A DNA stretch of 5,839 bases from Bacteroidales bacterium UBA4073 (GCA_002383425.1 DFYV01000009.1:342-6180); one strand, 5' to 3'. Shown: positions 1 to 5,839, numbered from the stretch's first letter. A program made the numbers and translations. Notes: generated from the letters alone by a model not told the origin.

Positions 1-12
1 CTCTTTGAGCAA

Positions 13-45
13 CAGATTGCTTCGTCGTGCCTCCTCGCAATGACG
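13..45. repeat. REP-like interspersed repeat with short terminal inverted repeat
   Basis: The stretch begins CAGATTGCTTCGTCG and ends CCTCGCAATGACG. ATTGC at 16-20 is the reverse complement of GCAAT at 37-41, so it can fold as a 5-bp stem with a 16-base loop. From memory, very similar strings (on the other strand starting CGTCATTGCGAGGAGGCACGAC) recur between genes in many unrelated bacterial genomes. Only one copy is present here, so its repetitive nature rests on recognition and not on this window. The T run at 61-66 lies about 20 bases downstream, too far for a standard intrinsic terminator. Confidence 0.55.
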
Positions 46-223
46 CGTTTGCTTTTGGCCTTTTTTGACTGGACTCATCAATTATAATGAAATTTGGCTT
101 TTTAGACAGGACGCATAAAAAAAATCAAAAAATTCTTTTTCGCGTACAGCGTTTCCATCACCCCATGCGTAATGGTTAATGTAAAACAAATTGAGCAATA
201 TATTTAAACTAAATTTTTGTAGT

Positions 224-1462
224 ATGAAAATGCTGAATATTTCACTTGTGATGCTTTTGATCCTGATCTTTACAGGATGCAAAAAGGAGGACGAAACCCC
301 CAACCATACTCCAAAAGCAATTCATCTCACGGCCAAAGCACCAGAGGTAATTAACAATAATAACGCCTTTGGTATAGAACTGTTTACCAAAGTTGCCATG
401 GAGGAAGATGGTAATATGATGCTCTCGCCCCTGAGCGCCAGCGTTGCATTAACCATGGTGCTAAATGGTAGCGGTGGCAATACCTATGCACAGCTCAAGG
501 AGACCTTGAAATTTCCTGACGAACTTAAAATTGCCGAAATCAATGAGGCGTACAAAAGCCTTGTGGCGCAGCTACTCGCAGCCGATCCCAAGGTGAAGAT
601 TGCTCTTGCCAACGCACTGTTTTACCGGTTGGGCTTCGAAATTAAACCGCCATACATGGCTACCATGAGCAACGATTTCGATGCTAAAATTCAAGGACTT
701 GATTTTAGCCTTCCCTCAGCGCTAACCAACATAAATCAGTGGGCAAGCGATAATACGTATGGTAAAATCCCCAAGGTTTTGGATGAGATCTCGGACGATG
801 CCGTGATGTTCCTGATGAACGCCCTTTACTTCAAGGGCGACTGGAGTTACCAGTTCGATAAATCGAAAACCGAGCCACGCCCCTTCTACATCTCAGGTGG
901 AAACAGCATCAACGTGAGCACAATGGTGGGTGAAGTAGGAGCCAAAATTGCCTATGGCAACGGTTTCAGCGCCATTGAAATGCCCTACGGGCAAACTAAC
1001 TTTACCATGGTGGTGGTTGTACCCACCATGAATCTCAACGATTTCTATGCTGGTTTCGATGCCAAGGCATGGAATGATATTATATTTTCAATAGATGGAA
1101 ATTCCGATTTCTCAACCACTGTGGTTTATATGCCTAAGTTCACCTTCTCATACGAAACCCAGCTAAATAATCAGCTAATGGTCATGGGGATGGTTGATGC
1201 TTTTGTACCCTTTGTGGCAGATTTCTCGGGTATCTCAGATAGTTCAATATTTATCAAATTTGTGAAGCAGAATACCTTTGTGGATGTGAACGAGGAAGGC
1301 ACCGAAGCCGCTGCGGTAACCACTGTCGGATTTGTGAATACTAGCATAGAACCTAATACCCCCCCTGTGTTCACAATCGATAGGCCGTTTATCTTCGCCA
1401 TTCGCGAGCGAACAACTAATACGCTTATGTTTATTGGGAAAATTGAAAACCCACAAGGATAA
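224..1462 (+). CDS. Surface-exposed serpin lipoprotein (serine protease inhibitor)
   Basis: A 412-residue serpin, full length for the family once the signal peptide is removed. Serpins trap serine or cysteine proteases by offering a reactive centre loop that inserts into a beta sheet after cleavage. The ATG at 224 is chosen because it gives a compact lipoprotein signal, MKMLNISLVMLLILIFTGC, with lipidated Cys19; an in-frame TTG at 191 only adds residues before the signal. Cys19 is followed by K-K-E-D-E, fitting the Bacteroidota lipoprotein export signal, so surface display is predicted. Serpin signatures in order: SPLSASVALTMVLNG at 68-82, NQWASDNTYGKI at 171-182, MNALYFKGDW at 198-207, PKFTFSY at 304-310, hinge EEGTEAAA at 357-364, DRPFIF at 386-391 and FIGKIENP at 403-410. 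The hinge has the small residues of an inhibitory serpin. Simple P17-P1 counting puts the scissile bond at Thr373-Ser374, and the loop between Glu361 and Arg387 has no Lys or Arg. The target protease is unknown. Family call very sure; surface location likely. Confidence 0.96.
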   Translation: MKMLNISLVMLLILIFTGCKKEDETPNHTPKAIHLTAKAPEVINNNNAFGIELFTKVAMEEDGNMMLSPLSASVALTMVLNGSGGNTYAQLKETLKFPDELKIAEINEAYKSLVAQLLAADPKVKIALANALFYRLGFEIKPPYMATMSNDFDAKIQGLDFSLPSALTNINQWASDNTYGKIPKVLDEISDDAVMFLMNALYFKGDWSYQFDKSKTEPRPFYISGGNSINVSTMVGEVGAKIAYGNGFSAIEMPYGQTNFTMVVVVPTMNLNDFYAGFDAKAWNDIIFSIDGNSDFSTTVVYMPKFTFSYETQLNNQLMVMGMVDAFVPFVADFSGISDSSIFIKFVKQNTFVDVNEEGTEAAAVTTVGFVNTSIEPNTPPVFTIDRPFIFAIRERTTNTLMFIGKIENPQG

Positions 1463-1560
1463 AGGGGGAAAGGTTTAAAAAGGTTGAGTGTTTTGAATGT
1501 AGCGTACAAAAAGTTTATCAAATTAAATTTCAAGAAAACAATTAAATAAACTAATTAAAC

Positions 1561-2844
1561 ATGAAACCATTACAGAGAATTTCGGCAGTAATTTTGGTTC
1601 TGGTAGCAATAGCAGGTTGCACCGATAGAACCACTGAGCGCATTACTTACGAAGCCAATGTTCCTATCTACATGTCGTTTAGCGAGTTCCGTTCTAGCTT
1701 TAAGGTGAGCGATGCCAAGGAGATTTCGCAACTTGGGAAGATATACTTCAAGGATGGATACCTATTCGTGAACGAGCGTGGTGAAGGAATCCATGTGATC
1801 GACAACAGCGATCCGGCAAATCCGCATATCATTGCTTTCTACGAGATCATGGGAAACGTGGATATGGCCATACGCGGTAATATTCTCTTCGCCGATAGCT
1901 ACATCGATTTGTTGGCCATCGATATTAGCGATGTGCTCAATCCCGTTGAGGTGGGCCGACTGGAGAACGTTTTTCCCGAAATCGCGCCAGTAGGCGATGA
2001 GTGGTATCCATACGCCATGGTCGATCGGAGCAAGGGTGTTATCGTGGGTTGGGAGGTGAAAACCATTACCGAGGAGGTTGATGGTAGCGGTTACGGAGGT
2101 TGGCTGTATCGGGGTAACCTGGAACTTATTGCTTTTGATGGAGCGGTTGGAACCAATGGAACGTGGTCGGGTGGAGCAGGCGTAGCGGGATCGATGGCTC
2201 GGTTTATGCTCAACGAGCAGTACCTTTATGCCATTGCAATTCCCACCAGGCTAAAAACGGTTGATGTCTCCTCATCAACCCAAATGGTTGTGGTTGATAG
2301 CGTTGAGGTTTCCCGCACCATGGAAACCCTTTTCAGGCTTGAGGATAAACTTTTTATCGGAACAACCACAGGTATGCTGATCTTCGATCTTTCAAACCCA
2401 CTTTCACCCCAGCAGATATCATCGTATGATCACATCACCGCTTGCGACCCCATTGTGGTTGATGGGCAGTATGCCTACGTTACGCTTCGTACCGGAACGG
2501 TTTGCGCTGGTGGTGATAACCTACTGGAGGTGATAGATATTTCATCAATCGAAAATCCATATTTGGTAAAATCGTACCCTATGTTCAACCCGCACGGGTT
2601 GGGAGTCGATGGCAATCTGCTCTTTATCTGCGATGGTGCTGCTGGGCTTAAGGTCTATGATAAAGCCGACCCCATGGCGATTATCGAAAACCAGATTGCA
2701 CATTTCCCCGATTTCGATACGTTCGATATTATTCCATTCAATGGTGTTCTTATGCTAGTAGGGCAGGGAGGAATTTACCAGTACGATTACAGCGATCCTG
2801 AAAACTTGGTACAGATCAGCTACATACCAATAATTCAGAAATAG
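1561..2844 (+). CDS. LVIVD-repeat beta-propeller lipoprotein
   Basis: A 427-residue predicted lipoprotein. Residues 1-20 form a signal ending VAIAGC, with Cys20 as the lipidation site. The tail T-D-R-T-T lacks the acidic export signal seen in the serpin, so a periplasm-facing anchor is more likely than surface display. The body is built of repeats with a core like YLFV..G.GI.VID.SDP.NP, matching the LVIVD repeat family. Clear units lie near residues 57-95, 98-135, 256-290, 296-340, 343-375 and 385-424, with a degenerate unit near 216-250 and a glycine- and tryptophan-rich insertion at about 145-213. Six to seven blades fit a closed beta-propeller. Cys295 and Cys315 lie close together and could form a disulfide. 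Such propellers usually mediate protein binding; no catalytic residues are evident. The ATG follows an A/T-rich leader without a Shine-Dalgarno site. The stop is two bases before the next start, so the two genes are almost certainly co-transcribed. Exact role unknown. Confidence 0.9.
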   Translation: MKPLQRISAVILVLVAIAGCTDRTTERITYEANVPIYMSFSEFRSSFKVSDAKEISQLGKIYFKDGYLFVNERGEGIHVIDNSDPANPHIIAFYEIMGNVDMAIRGNILFADSYIDLLAIDISDVLNPVEVGRLENVFPEIAPVGDEWYPYAMVDRSKGVIVGWEVKTITEEVDGSGYGGWLYRGNLELIAFDGAVGTNGTWSGGAGVAGSMARFMLNEQYLYAIAIPTRLKTVDVSSSTQMVVVDSVEVSRTMETLFRLEDKLFIGTTTGMLIFDLSNPLSPQQISSYDHITACDPIVVDGQYAYVTLRTGTVCAGGDNLLEVIDISSIENPYLVKSYPMFNPHGLGVDGNLLFICDGAAGLKVYDKADPMAIIENQIAHFPDFDTFDIIPFNGVLMLVGQGGIYQYDYSDPENLVQISYIPIIQK

Positions 2845-2846
2845 CA

Positions 2847-3578
2847 ATGAGGCTTTGGATTACAGCAGTTACTCTTTTTTTTGCCTTAGCTACTGCAGCA
2901 CAGGTTGGCAAGAAGCAAACTATAACCCTCAACGATGGTTCTCGGGTAACGGGAACCATCGTTTCCGATTCATCGGGTTTGCTAAAGGTAAAGGTTATTC
3001 AACCACAAATTGTAATCCTGAATAAATTAGAGATTCAACAGGTTGAGGGGCACCGAAACCCCAACCAAATCTACTCAAGGGACAAGGGCTACTATATCCA
3101 TTTCACCACCAATGTTTTAGCTGGCAGGAATGATTGGGGAAATGTTTACTCCATAAGCTTTCAGCTTTCCAACGGGTATCAATTTAAAAATGGAGTAAGC
3201 TTAGGGTTGGGATTGGGTATCGAAAATTTTATTGTTCCCATTATCCCGCTTAACTTCGATATAAAATTCTACCCCATGAGCCGACGGGTTGCACCGTTTC
3301 TTTATGCCCGTTCGGGGTATGGGTTTGCATTAAGAAAGAACGAGGAGGAATTATATAACAATGGTTATGCAAAGAATCCTAAGGGAAGCCCGATGTTCAA
3401 CTGTGGAGTAGGGATATCAATGTTTGTCTGGGATAGAGCAGCCATCTCTGTGGGATTAGGATACCGATACCAGAAGGTTACCGAGTATTTTCAGTACTAT
3501 TGGTGGGAAAGTCATGTTAGAGAGGTTATTACAGAGTTCAACAGGATTGAATTTCAGGTAGGGTTTATTTTTAGATAA
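2847..3578 (+). CDS. Outer-membrane beta-barrel protein with N-terminal small beta domain
   Basis: A 243-residue exported protein. Residues 1-18 form a Sec signal peptide (MRLWITAVTLFFALATAA, likely cut before Gln19). Residues 23-66 contain ITLNDGSRVTGTIV and a following LLKVKV strand, which resembles a small SH3- or Sm-like beta domain. From about residue 81 to the end there are roughly eight alternating amphipathic strands (near 81-91, 99-112, 115-127, 131-142, 147-161, 184-194, 198-213 and 230-243), rich in aromatic and glycine residues. The last strand is FQVGFIFR, close to the aromatic C-terminal signature of outer-membrane proteins. This suggests a small 8-stranded barrel with a periplasmic head. 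The gene starts two bases after the propeller gene, with no Shine-Dalgarno site of its own, which suggests translational coupling and a shared complex or pathway. I do not recognise a named family. A secreted non-barrel beta protein is the alternative. Confidence 0.82.
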   Translation: MRLWITAVTLFFALATAAQVGKKQTITLNDGSRVTGTIVSDSSGLLKVKVIQPQIVILNKLEIQQVEGHRNPNQIYSRDKGYYIHFTTNVLAGRNDWGNVYSISFQLSNGYQFKNGVSLGLGLGIENFIVPIIPLNFDIKFYPMSRRVAPFLYARSGYGFALRKNEEELYNNGYAKNPKGSPMFNCGVGISMFVWDRAAISVGLGYRYQKVTEYFQYYWWESHVREVITEFNRIEFQVGFIFR

Positions 3579-3632
3579 AAGCGTTCTGTAAAATAATGGC
3601 TTTAAAATCATAAAAGGCTCTATATTAAGTTA

Positions 3633-3640
3633 TACTTTTG
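3633..3640 (+). promoter_or_regulatory. Candidate Bacteroidota -7 promoter box for the sigma/anti-sigma operon
   Basis: TACTTTTG is an exact match to the Bacteroidota -7 consensus TAnnTTTG and lies 20 bases before the sigma factor ATG, in the only gap between the two gene pairs. Transcription would start near 3645, leaving a leader of about 15 bases. No TTTG is found at the usual -33 spacing, so the promoter may be weak, regulated or read by an alternative sigma factor. AAAGGA at 3655-3660 resembles a Shine-Dalgarno site but directly abuts the ATG, which is too close for normal use. Confidence 0.4.
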
Positions 3641-3660
3641 TTCTTAATGTAGAGAAAGGA

Positions 3661-4248
3661 ATGAGCAAAGAGCAATTCAATAAGAACTACCTAAGCGATG
3701 CTGAGCTGCTGGCAGGGTGCCAGCAGGGGAAAGTTGCTTATCAGGAGTTACTCTACAAGCAGTTCTTCTCATTTGCCATGTCTATTTGCATCCGATACGC
3801 CCCTAACCAAGGTGAAGCAATGGAAATAGTGAACGACAGCTTTCTAAAACTTTTTGAGCGGATTAAGGATTACAACTCCGCACAACCTTTCAAACCATGG
3901 TTTGCAAAGATATTGGTGAATACTGCAGTAGATAGCTACAGGAAAAACCAACGGCATAGCTCAACGCTATCGATATACTGCGCAAAGGAGATTGAAGAGG
4001 TTGATCCTGAAATTGATGGAAATCTTGTGGCAGAGGATATCCTGAAGCTATTCGCCCATTTACCCGAAACCTATAGGGTTACCTTCAACCTACACGAAAT
4101 TGAAGGGTACTCCCACGAGGAGATTGGAGAAATGCTTGGAATCGCACCATCCACATCGAGAGCAAACTTGACCAGGGCGAAACAGATGCTAAGAAATTTG
4201 TATTATCAACATTATAATATAGTTAAAGATTCACATGGAACGGTTTGA
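3661..4248 (+). CDS. ECF-family RNA polymerase sigma factor (sigma-70 family)
   Basis: A 195-residue cytoplasmic sigma factor of typical ECF length. It directs RNA polymerase to a specific promoter set when released from its anti-sigma factor. The N-terminus LSDAELLAGCQQGK (11-24) is the usual entry to the fold. Sigma region 2 spans about 30-97, with EIVNDSFLKLFERI at 55-68 and PFKPWFAKILVNTAVDSYRK at 76-95, the polymerase-binding and -10 recognition segments. An acidic linker at about 109-125 is followed by region 4 at about 126-178, with FAHLPETYRVTFNLHEIEGY, then a helix-turn-helix at HEEIGEMLGIAPSTSRANL (152-170) for -35 recognition. Regions 1.1 and 3 are absent. Its final 14 bases overlap the start of the barrel-bearing gene downstream, the classic layout of a sigma factor with its cognate regulator. 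A preceding TAnnTTTG box suggests its own promoter. Target genes cannot be told from sequence alone; family call is very sure. Confidence 0.96.
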   Translation: MSKEQFNKNYLSDAELLAGCQQGKVAYQELLYKQFFSFAMSICIRYAPNQGEAMEIVNDSFLKLFERIKDYNSAQPFKPWFAKILVNTAVDSYRKNQRHSSTLSIYCAKEIEEVDPEIDGNLVAEDILKLFAHLPETYRVTFNLHEIEGYSHEEIGEMLGIAPSTSRANLTRAKQMLRNLYYQHYNIVKDSHGTV

Positions 4249-5548
4249 CGATCAGTTCAACAAGCAGGTAAAGCGCGCCTTCGGGAACTACAACGCCGAC
4301 CATCTGGCCGATGCGGGATGGAATGCATTGCAGCAGAAAAGGGCTAAATCGCCGCGCTTGTCGTTCGTTATCCCATTCTGGGCAAAGGCTGCTGCTGTTA
4401 CCATCCTTTTAACCATTGGTGGTATTTTCACCTATAGGTTAACCAAAAATATTAATCAGCAGATTGCTGATGTTGTCGAACAAGTTGAAATTAAGAAAGA
4501 GGCAGTTCCAGAAGCATTTGTTAAAACCGATGCTGCGGATTCGCTGCCAACTTCAGACAGAATTGCTTTGTCAACCTCTGATCCGATCAAAAGAGAAATT
4601 AAATATCAACTTTTGCCTGAAGCAAAACCAAGCGAGCCGATTATTGAAGCAGAAATAGCTGACACTTCAAAATCAATTTATTTAGCACAGTCTGATGATG
4701 AAATTAGCTCGGATTCAACTCGCAACGAAGTAATTTTGATAGCACTTGTTGAGGAGAACGACAGCATTCCAATCGAGGAAGTAACCCCCGTTGAAGAGCA
4801 AAAAATAGCTACCCTTACCGACAAGGAAATTGAAGAGGAAATTATTAAGCTTAACCTTTTGGGTGTTGAAGAACCCTCATCAACCCCATCAAAAACCAGC
4901 TTGGGAGCGGGAATTTCGGGCATGATGGCATCGATAGAGGACATGGTATCCTCATCTCCAGGGATCGCTGTTGGTGTTTATTCCCAGCACAGGCTAACCG
5001 ACAAAATATCCATTCGCCCAGGATTAGCCATTGCCAGGCATAGCTACGCAATAGAAAGTTTATCGGGCAGTGATAAAGTATTCGCCAATATTGGTCTCGA
5101 TGAATTGGCAGGCGGTATGGTTGAGTTTGAAAATCACATGGATATAGTCGCCATGGAAGTTCCCATTAACTTTGTTTTTAGCCTGAGCGAACGGGAAAAC
5201 CGAAACCTGTTCGTTTCGGCAGGGATGTCGTCGATAGTTTACCTTAACCAGCACTATACCGAAACCTATACTGGCTACACTGAATCAGATTTTTTCAACG
5301 TAACCTCAGGAGAATGGGAAGTAGTCACACAATACCGACAAGTTGATATCGACAATCACTACGGTTCCTTTAGCCATACCGATCTGTTTGGGCTGGTCAA
5401 CGTCTCGGCAGGATATTCCTTTCCCTTCGGGAAAAATACCTTTATGCTTGTTGAACCTTTCATCCAAATTCCCACCAGGAAGCTTACCAGCAGCGAAATA
5501 AAAATTGGATTTTGGGGACTATCGCTCAAGGTTCAGGTGCATAGATAG
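4235..5548 (+). CDS. Dual membrane-spanning anti-sigma factor (Dma-like) with C-terminal outer-membrane barrel
   Basis: A 437-residue protein with no signal peptide but four visible parts. Residues 1-48 are a hydrophilic head (MERFDDQFNKQVKRAFGNYN, then W29 and ALQQKRA) of the size and place of an anti-sigma domain; the zinc-binding HxxxCxxC motif is absent. Residues 49-67 (WAKAAAVTILLTIGGIFTY) are a single inner-membrane helix. Residues 68-221 are an acidic, low-complexity linker rich in Glu, Asp, Ser, Thr and Pro, probably disordered. Residues 222-437 alternate amphipathic strands (GIAVGVYSQH, KISIRPGLAIARHSY, EVPINFVFSL, RNLFVSAGMSSIVYL, LVNVSAGYSF, FMLVEPFIQIP, KIGFWGLSLKVQV), fitting an 8-stranded barrel of the PorT-like outer-membrane type. 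The whole matches the Dma family known from Bacteroides thetaiotaomicron, in which one chain links the outer membrane to a cytoplasmic sigma factor. The start ATG lies inside the sigma gene (14-base overlap), indicating translational coupling. The sigma partner is inferred from position; the barrel's insertion in the outer membrane is a prediction. Confidence 0.85.
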   Translation: MERFDDQFNKQVKRAFGNYNADHLADAGWNALQQKRAKSPRLSFVIPFWAKAAAVTILLTIGGIFTYRLTKNINQQIADVVEQVEIKKEAVPEAFVKTDAADSLPTSDRIALSTSDPIKREIKYQLLPEAKPSEPIIEAEIADTSKSIYLAQSDDEISSDSTRNEVILIALVEENDSIPIEEVTPVEEQKIATLTDKEIEEEIIKLNLLGVEEPSSTPSKTSLGAGISGMMASIEDMVSSSPGIAVGVYSQHRLTDKISIRPGLAIARHSYAIESLSGSDKVFANIGLDELAGGMVEFENHMDIVAMEVPINFVFSLSERENRNLFVSAGMSSIVYLNQHYTETYTGYTESDFFNVTSGEWEVVTQYRQVDIDNHYGSFSHTDLFGLVNVSAGYSFPFGKNTFMLVEPFIQIPTRKLTSSEIKIGFWGLSLKVQVHR

Positions 5549-5627
5549 ACGAACGGGTTATGTTGCTTTAAGCATTATTCCCTACCTTTCGGTTTCGTTT
5601 ACCCTACGCTGAAAAGCATCAGATCGG

Positions 5628-5653
5628 TGTGTTGATGTGATGATGTGTTAATG
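5628..5653 (+). repeat. Imperfect TGTGTTRATG direct repeat
   Basis: TGTGTTGATG (5628-5637) and TGTGTTAATG (5644-5653) differ at one base and are separated by TGATGA; GTTGAT follows at 5654-5659. It looks like a decayed short tandem repeat. No function is evident. Confidence 0.5.
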
Positions 5654-5716
5654 GTTGATAGTCCCTAATTATCGGGAAATATAGCCCCAATAAAAATAGC
5701 TGGAAGTTATATAAGA

Positions 5717-5746
5717 GTTGTTCGTTGTTTGTTGTTCGTTGTTCGT
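5717..5746 (+). repeat. Tandem heptamer array (GTTGTTY, four copies plus GT)
   Basis: Four contiguous 7-base units are present: GTTGTTC, GTTGTTT, GTTGTTC, GTTGTTC, then a partial GT. Only the last base of unit two differs. The array is intergenic, so copy-number change would not shift a reading frame in this window. It is too short and lacks spacers, so it is not a CRISPR. Confidence 0.85.
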
Positions 5747-5767
5747 AAAAAAGAATCTGGAATTATT

Positions 5768-5793
5768 CCCCCTTTGAAAAGGGGGTTGGGGGG
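5768..5793. repeat. C5/G5 hairpin with second G6 tract (interspersed-repeat-like)
   Basis: CCCCCTTT at 5768-5775 is the exact reverse complement of AAAGGGGG at 5778-5785, giving a 7-bp stem with a TGAA loop. A second G tract, GGGGGG at 5788-5793, follows after TT, so the C tract has two alternative partners. The next T run is only at 5799-5803, after ATTGA, so terminator function is doubtful. Strings of this type (AATCCCCCCAACCCCC on the other strand) are, from memory, common intergenic repeats in Bacteroidota and cyanobacteria. Confidence 0.6.
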
Positions 5794-5839
5794 ATTGATT
5801 TTTCCAAGCCATGAATTCTATTTTTTTCACCATTTATTA

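Larger units (their letters stand above)
5549..5839. other. Non-coding, repeat-rich tail with no gene seen
   Basis: This stretch follows the anti-sigma gene to the window end. I see no credible coding frame, tRNA or convincing intrinsic terminator for the operon. It holds the imperfect TGTGTTRATG repeats, the heptamer array and the C/G hairpin listed separately. TCCC at 5662-5665 and GGGA at 5674-5677 can pair over an 8-base loop but no T run follows. A T run at 5820-5826 lies near the end. Confidence 0.6.

Noticed and set aside
191..223. Upstream TTG start that would lengthen the serpin by 11 residues
   Set aside because: The extra residues precede a complete lipoprotein signal that begins at the ATG at 224, and no ribosome site supports the TTG.
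82..303. Minus-strand open frame of 73 codons over the serpin start
   Set aside because: Low-complexity product from A/T-rich leader DNA, overlapping the signal-peptide codons; no sign of a real gene.
1171..1533. Minus-strand open frame of 120 codons over the end of the serpin gene
   Set aside because: It is antisense to the conserved reactive loop region of a certain gene, its product shows no recognisable domain, and a second frame also opens there.
1463..1560. Promoter for the propeller gene (TTTG at 1492-1495, TAAATTTC at 1524-1531)
   Set aside because: The spacer is 28 bases, too long for the Bacteroidota consensus, and the -7 box has a mismatch. A promoter here is plausible but not shown.
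3578..3603. Possible terminator between the barrel gene and the sigma gene (AAAGC paired with GCTTT)
   Set aside because: Only five pairs, a 16-base loop and no T run after it.
4464..5254. Several short open frames in other frames and on the minus strand inside the anti-sigma gene
   Set aside because: They lie within a continuous, well-supported coding frame and have no recognisable domains.
5717..5746. CRISPR array
   Set aside because: Units are 7 bases with no spacers and no cas genes are present.

Overview
The window reads as a chromosomal segment of a Bacteroidota bacterium, probably Bacteroidales or a relative such as Marinilabiliales. The evidence is a set of hallmarks: a lipoprotein with a charged K-K-E-D-E tail after its lipid-bearing Cys (the phylum's lipoprotein export signal), an LVIVD-type propeller lipoprotein, a TAnnTTTG promoter box, A/T-rich leaders without clear Shine-Dalgarno sites, and an ECF sigma factor paired with an anti-sigma factor that ends in an outer-membrane barrel. 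No sequence search was possible, so the taxon is an inference. All five genes lie on the + strand and encode envelope or envelope-signalling proteins.

Layout. Bases 1-223 are non-coding and begin with a REP-like interspersed repeat. Bases 224-1462 encode a serpin lipoprotein predicted to sit on the cell surface, with an inhibitory-type hinge. After a 98-base gap, 1561-2844 encodes an LVIVD-repeat beta-propeller lipoprotein. Two bases later, 2847-3578 encodes a secreted protein with a small N-terminal beta domain and a likely 8-stranded outer-membrane barrel. After 82 bases carrying a promoter box, 3661-4248 encodes an ECF sigma factor. This overlaps by 14 bases with 4235-5548, which encodes a protein with a cytoplasmic anti-sigma-like head, one inner-membrane helix, a long acidic periplasmic linker and a C-terminal barrel domain. 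The last 291 bases are non-coding and rich in short repeats: imperfect GATGTG-type units, a GTTGTTY heptamer array and a C5/G5 hairpin followed by a second G tract.

How they may work together. The sigma factor and the barrel-bearing protein match the Das/Dma pairs (sigma factor plus dual membrane-spanning anti-sigma factor) described in Bacteroides thetaiotaomicron, where outer-membrane state is relayed to transcription. The propeller/barrel pair just upstream could be a regulon member or an accessory of this sensor. The serpin would protect surface proteins from host, neighbour or own proteases. These functional links are inferred from gene order and predicted location.
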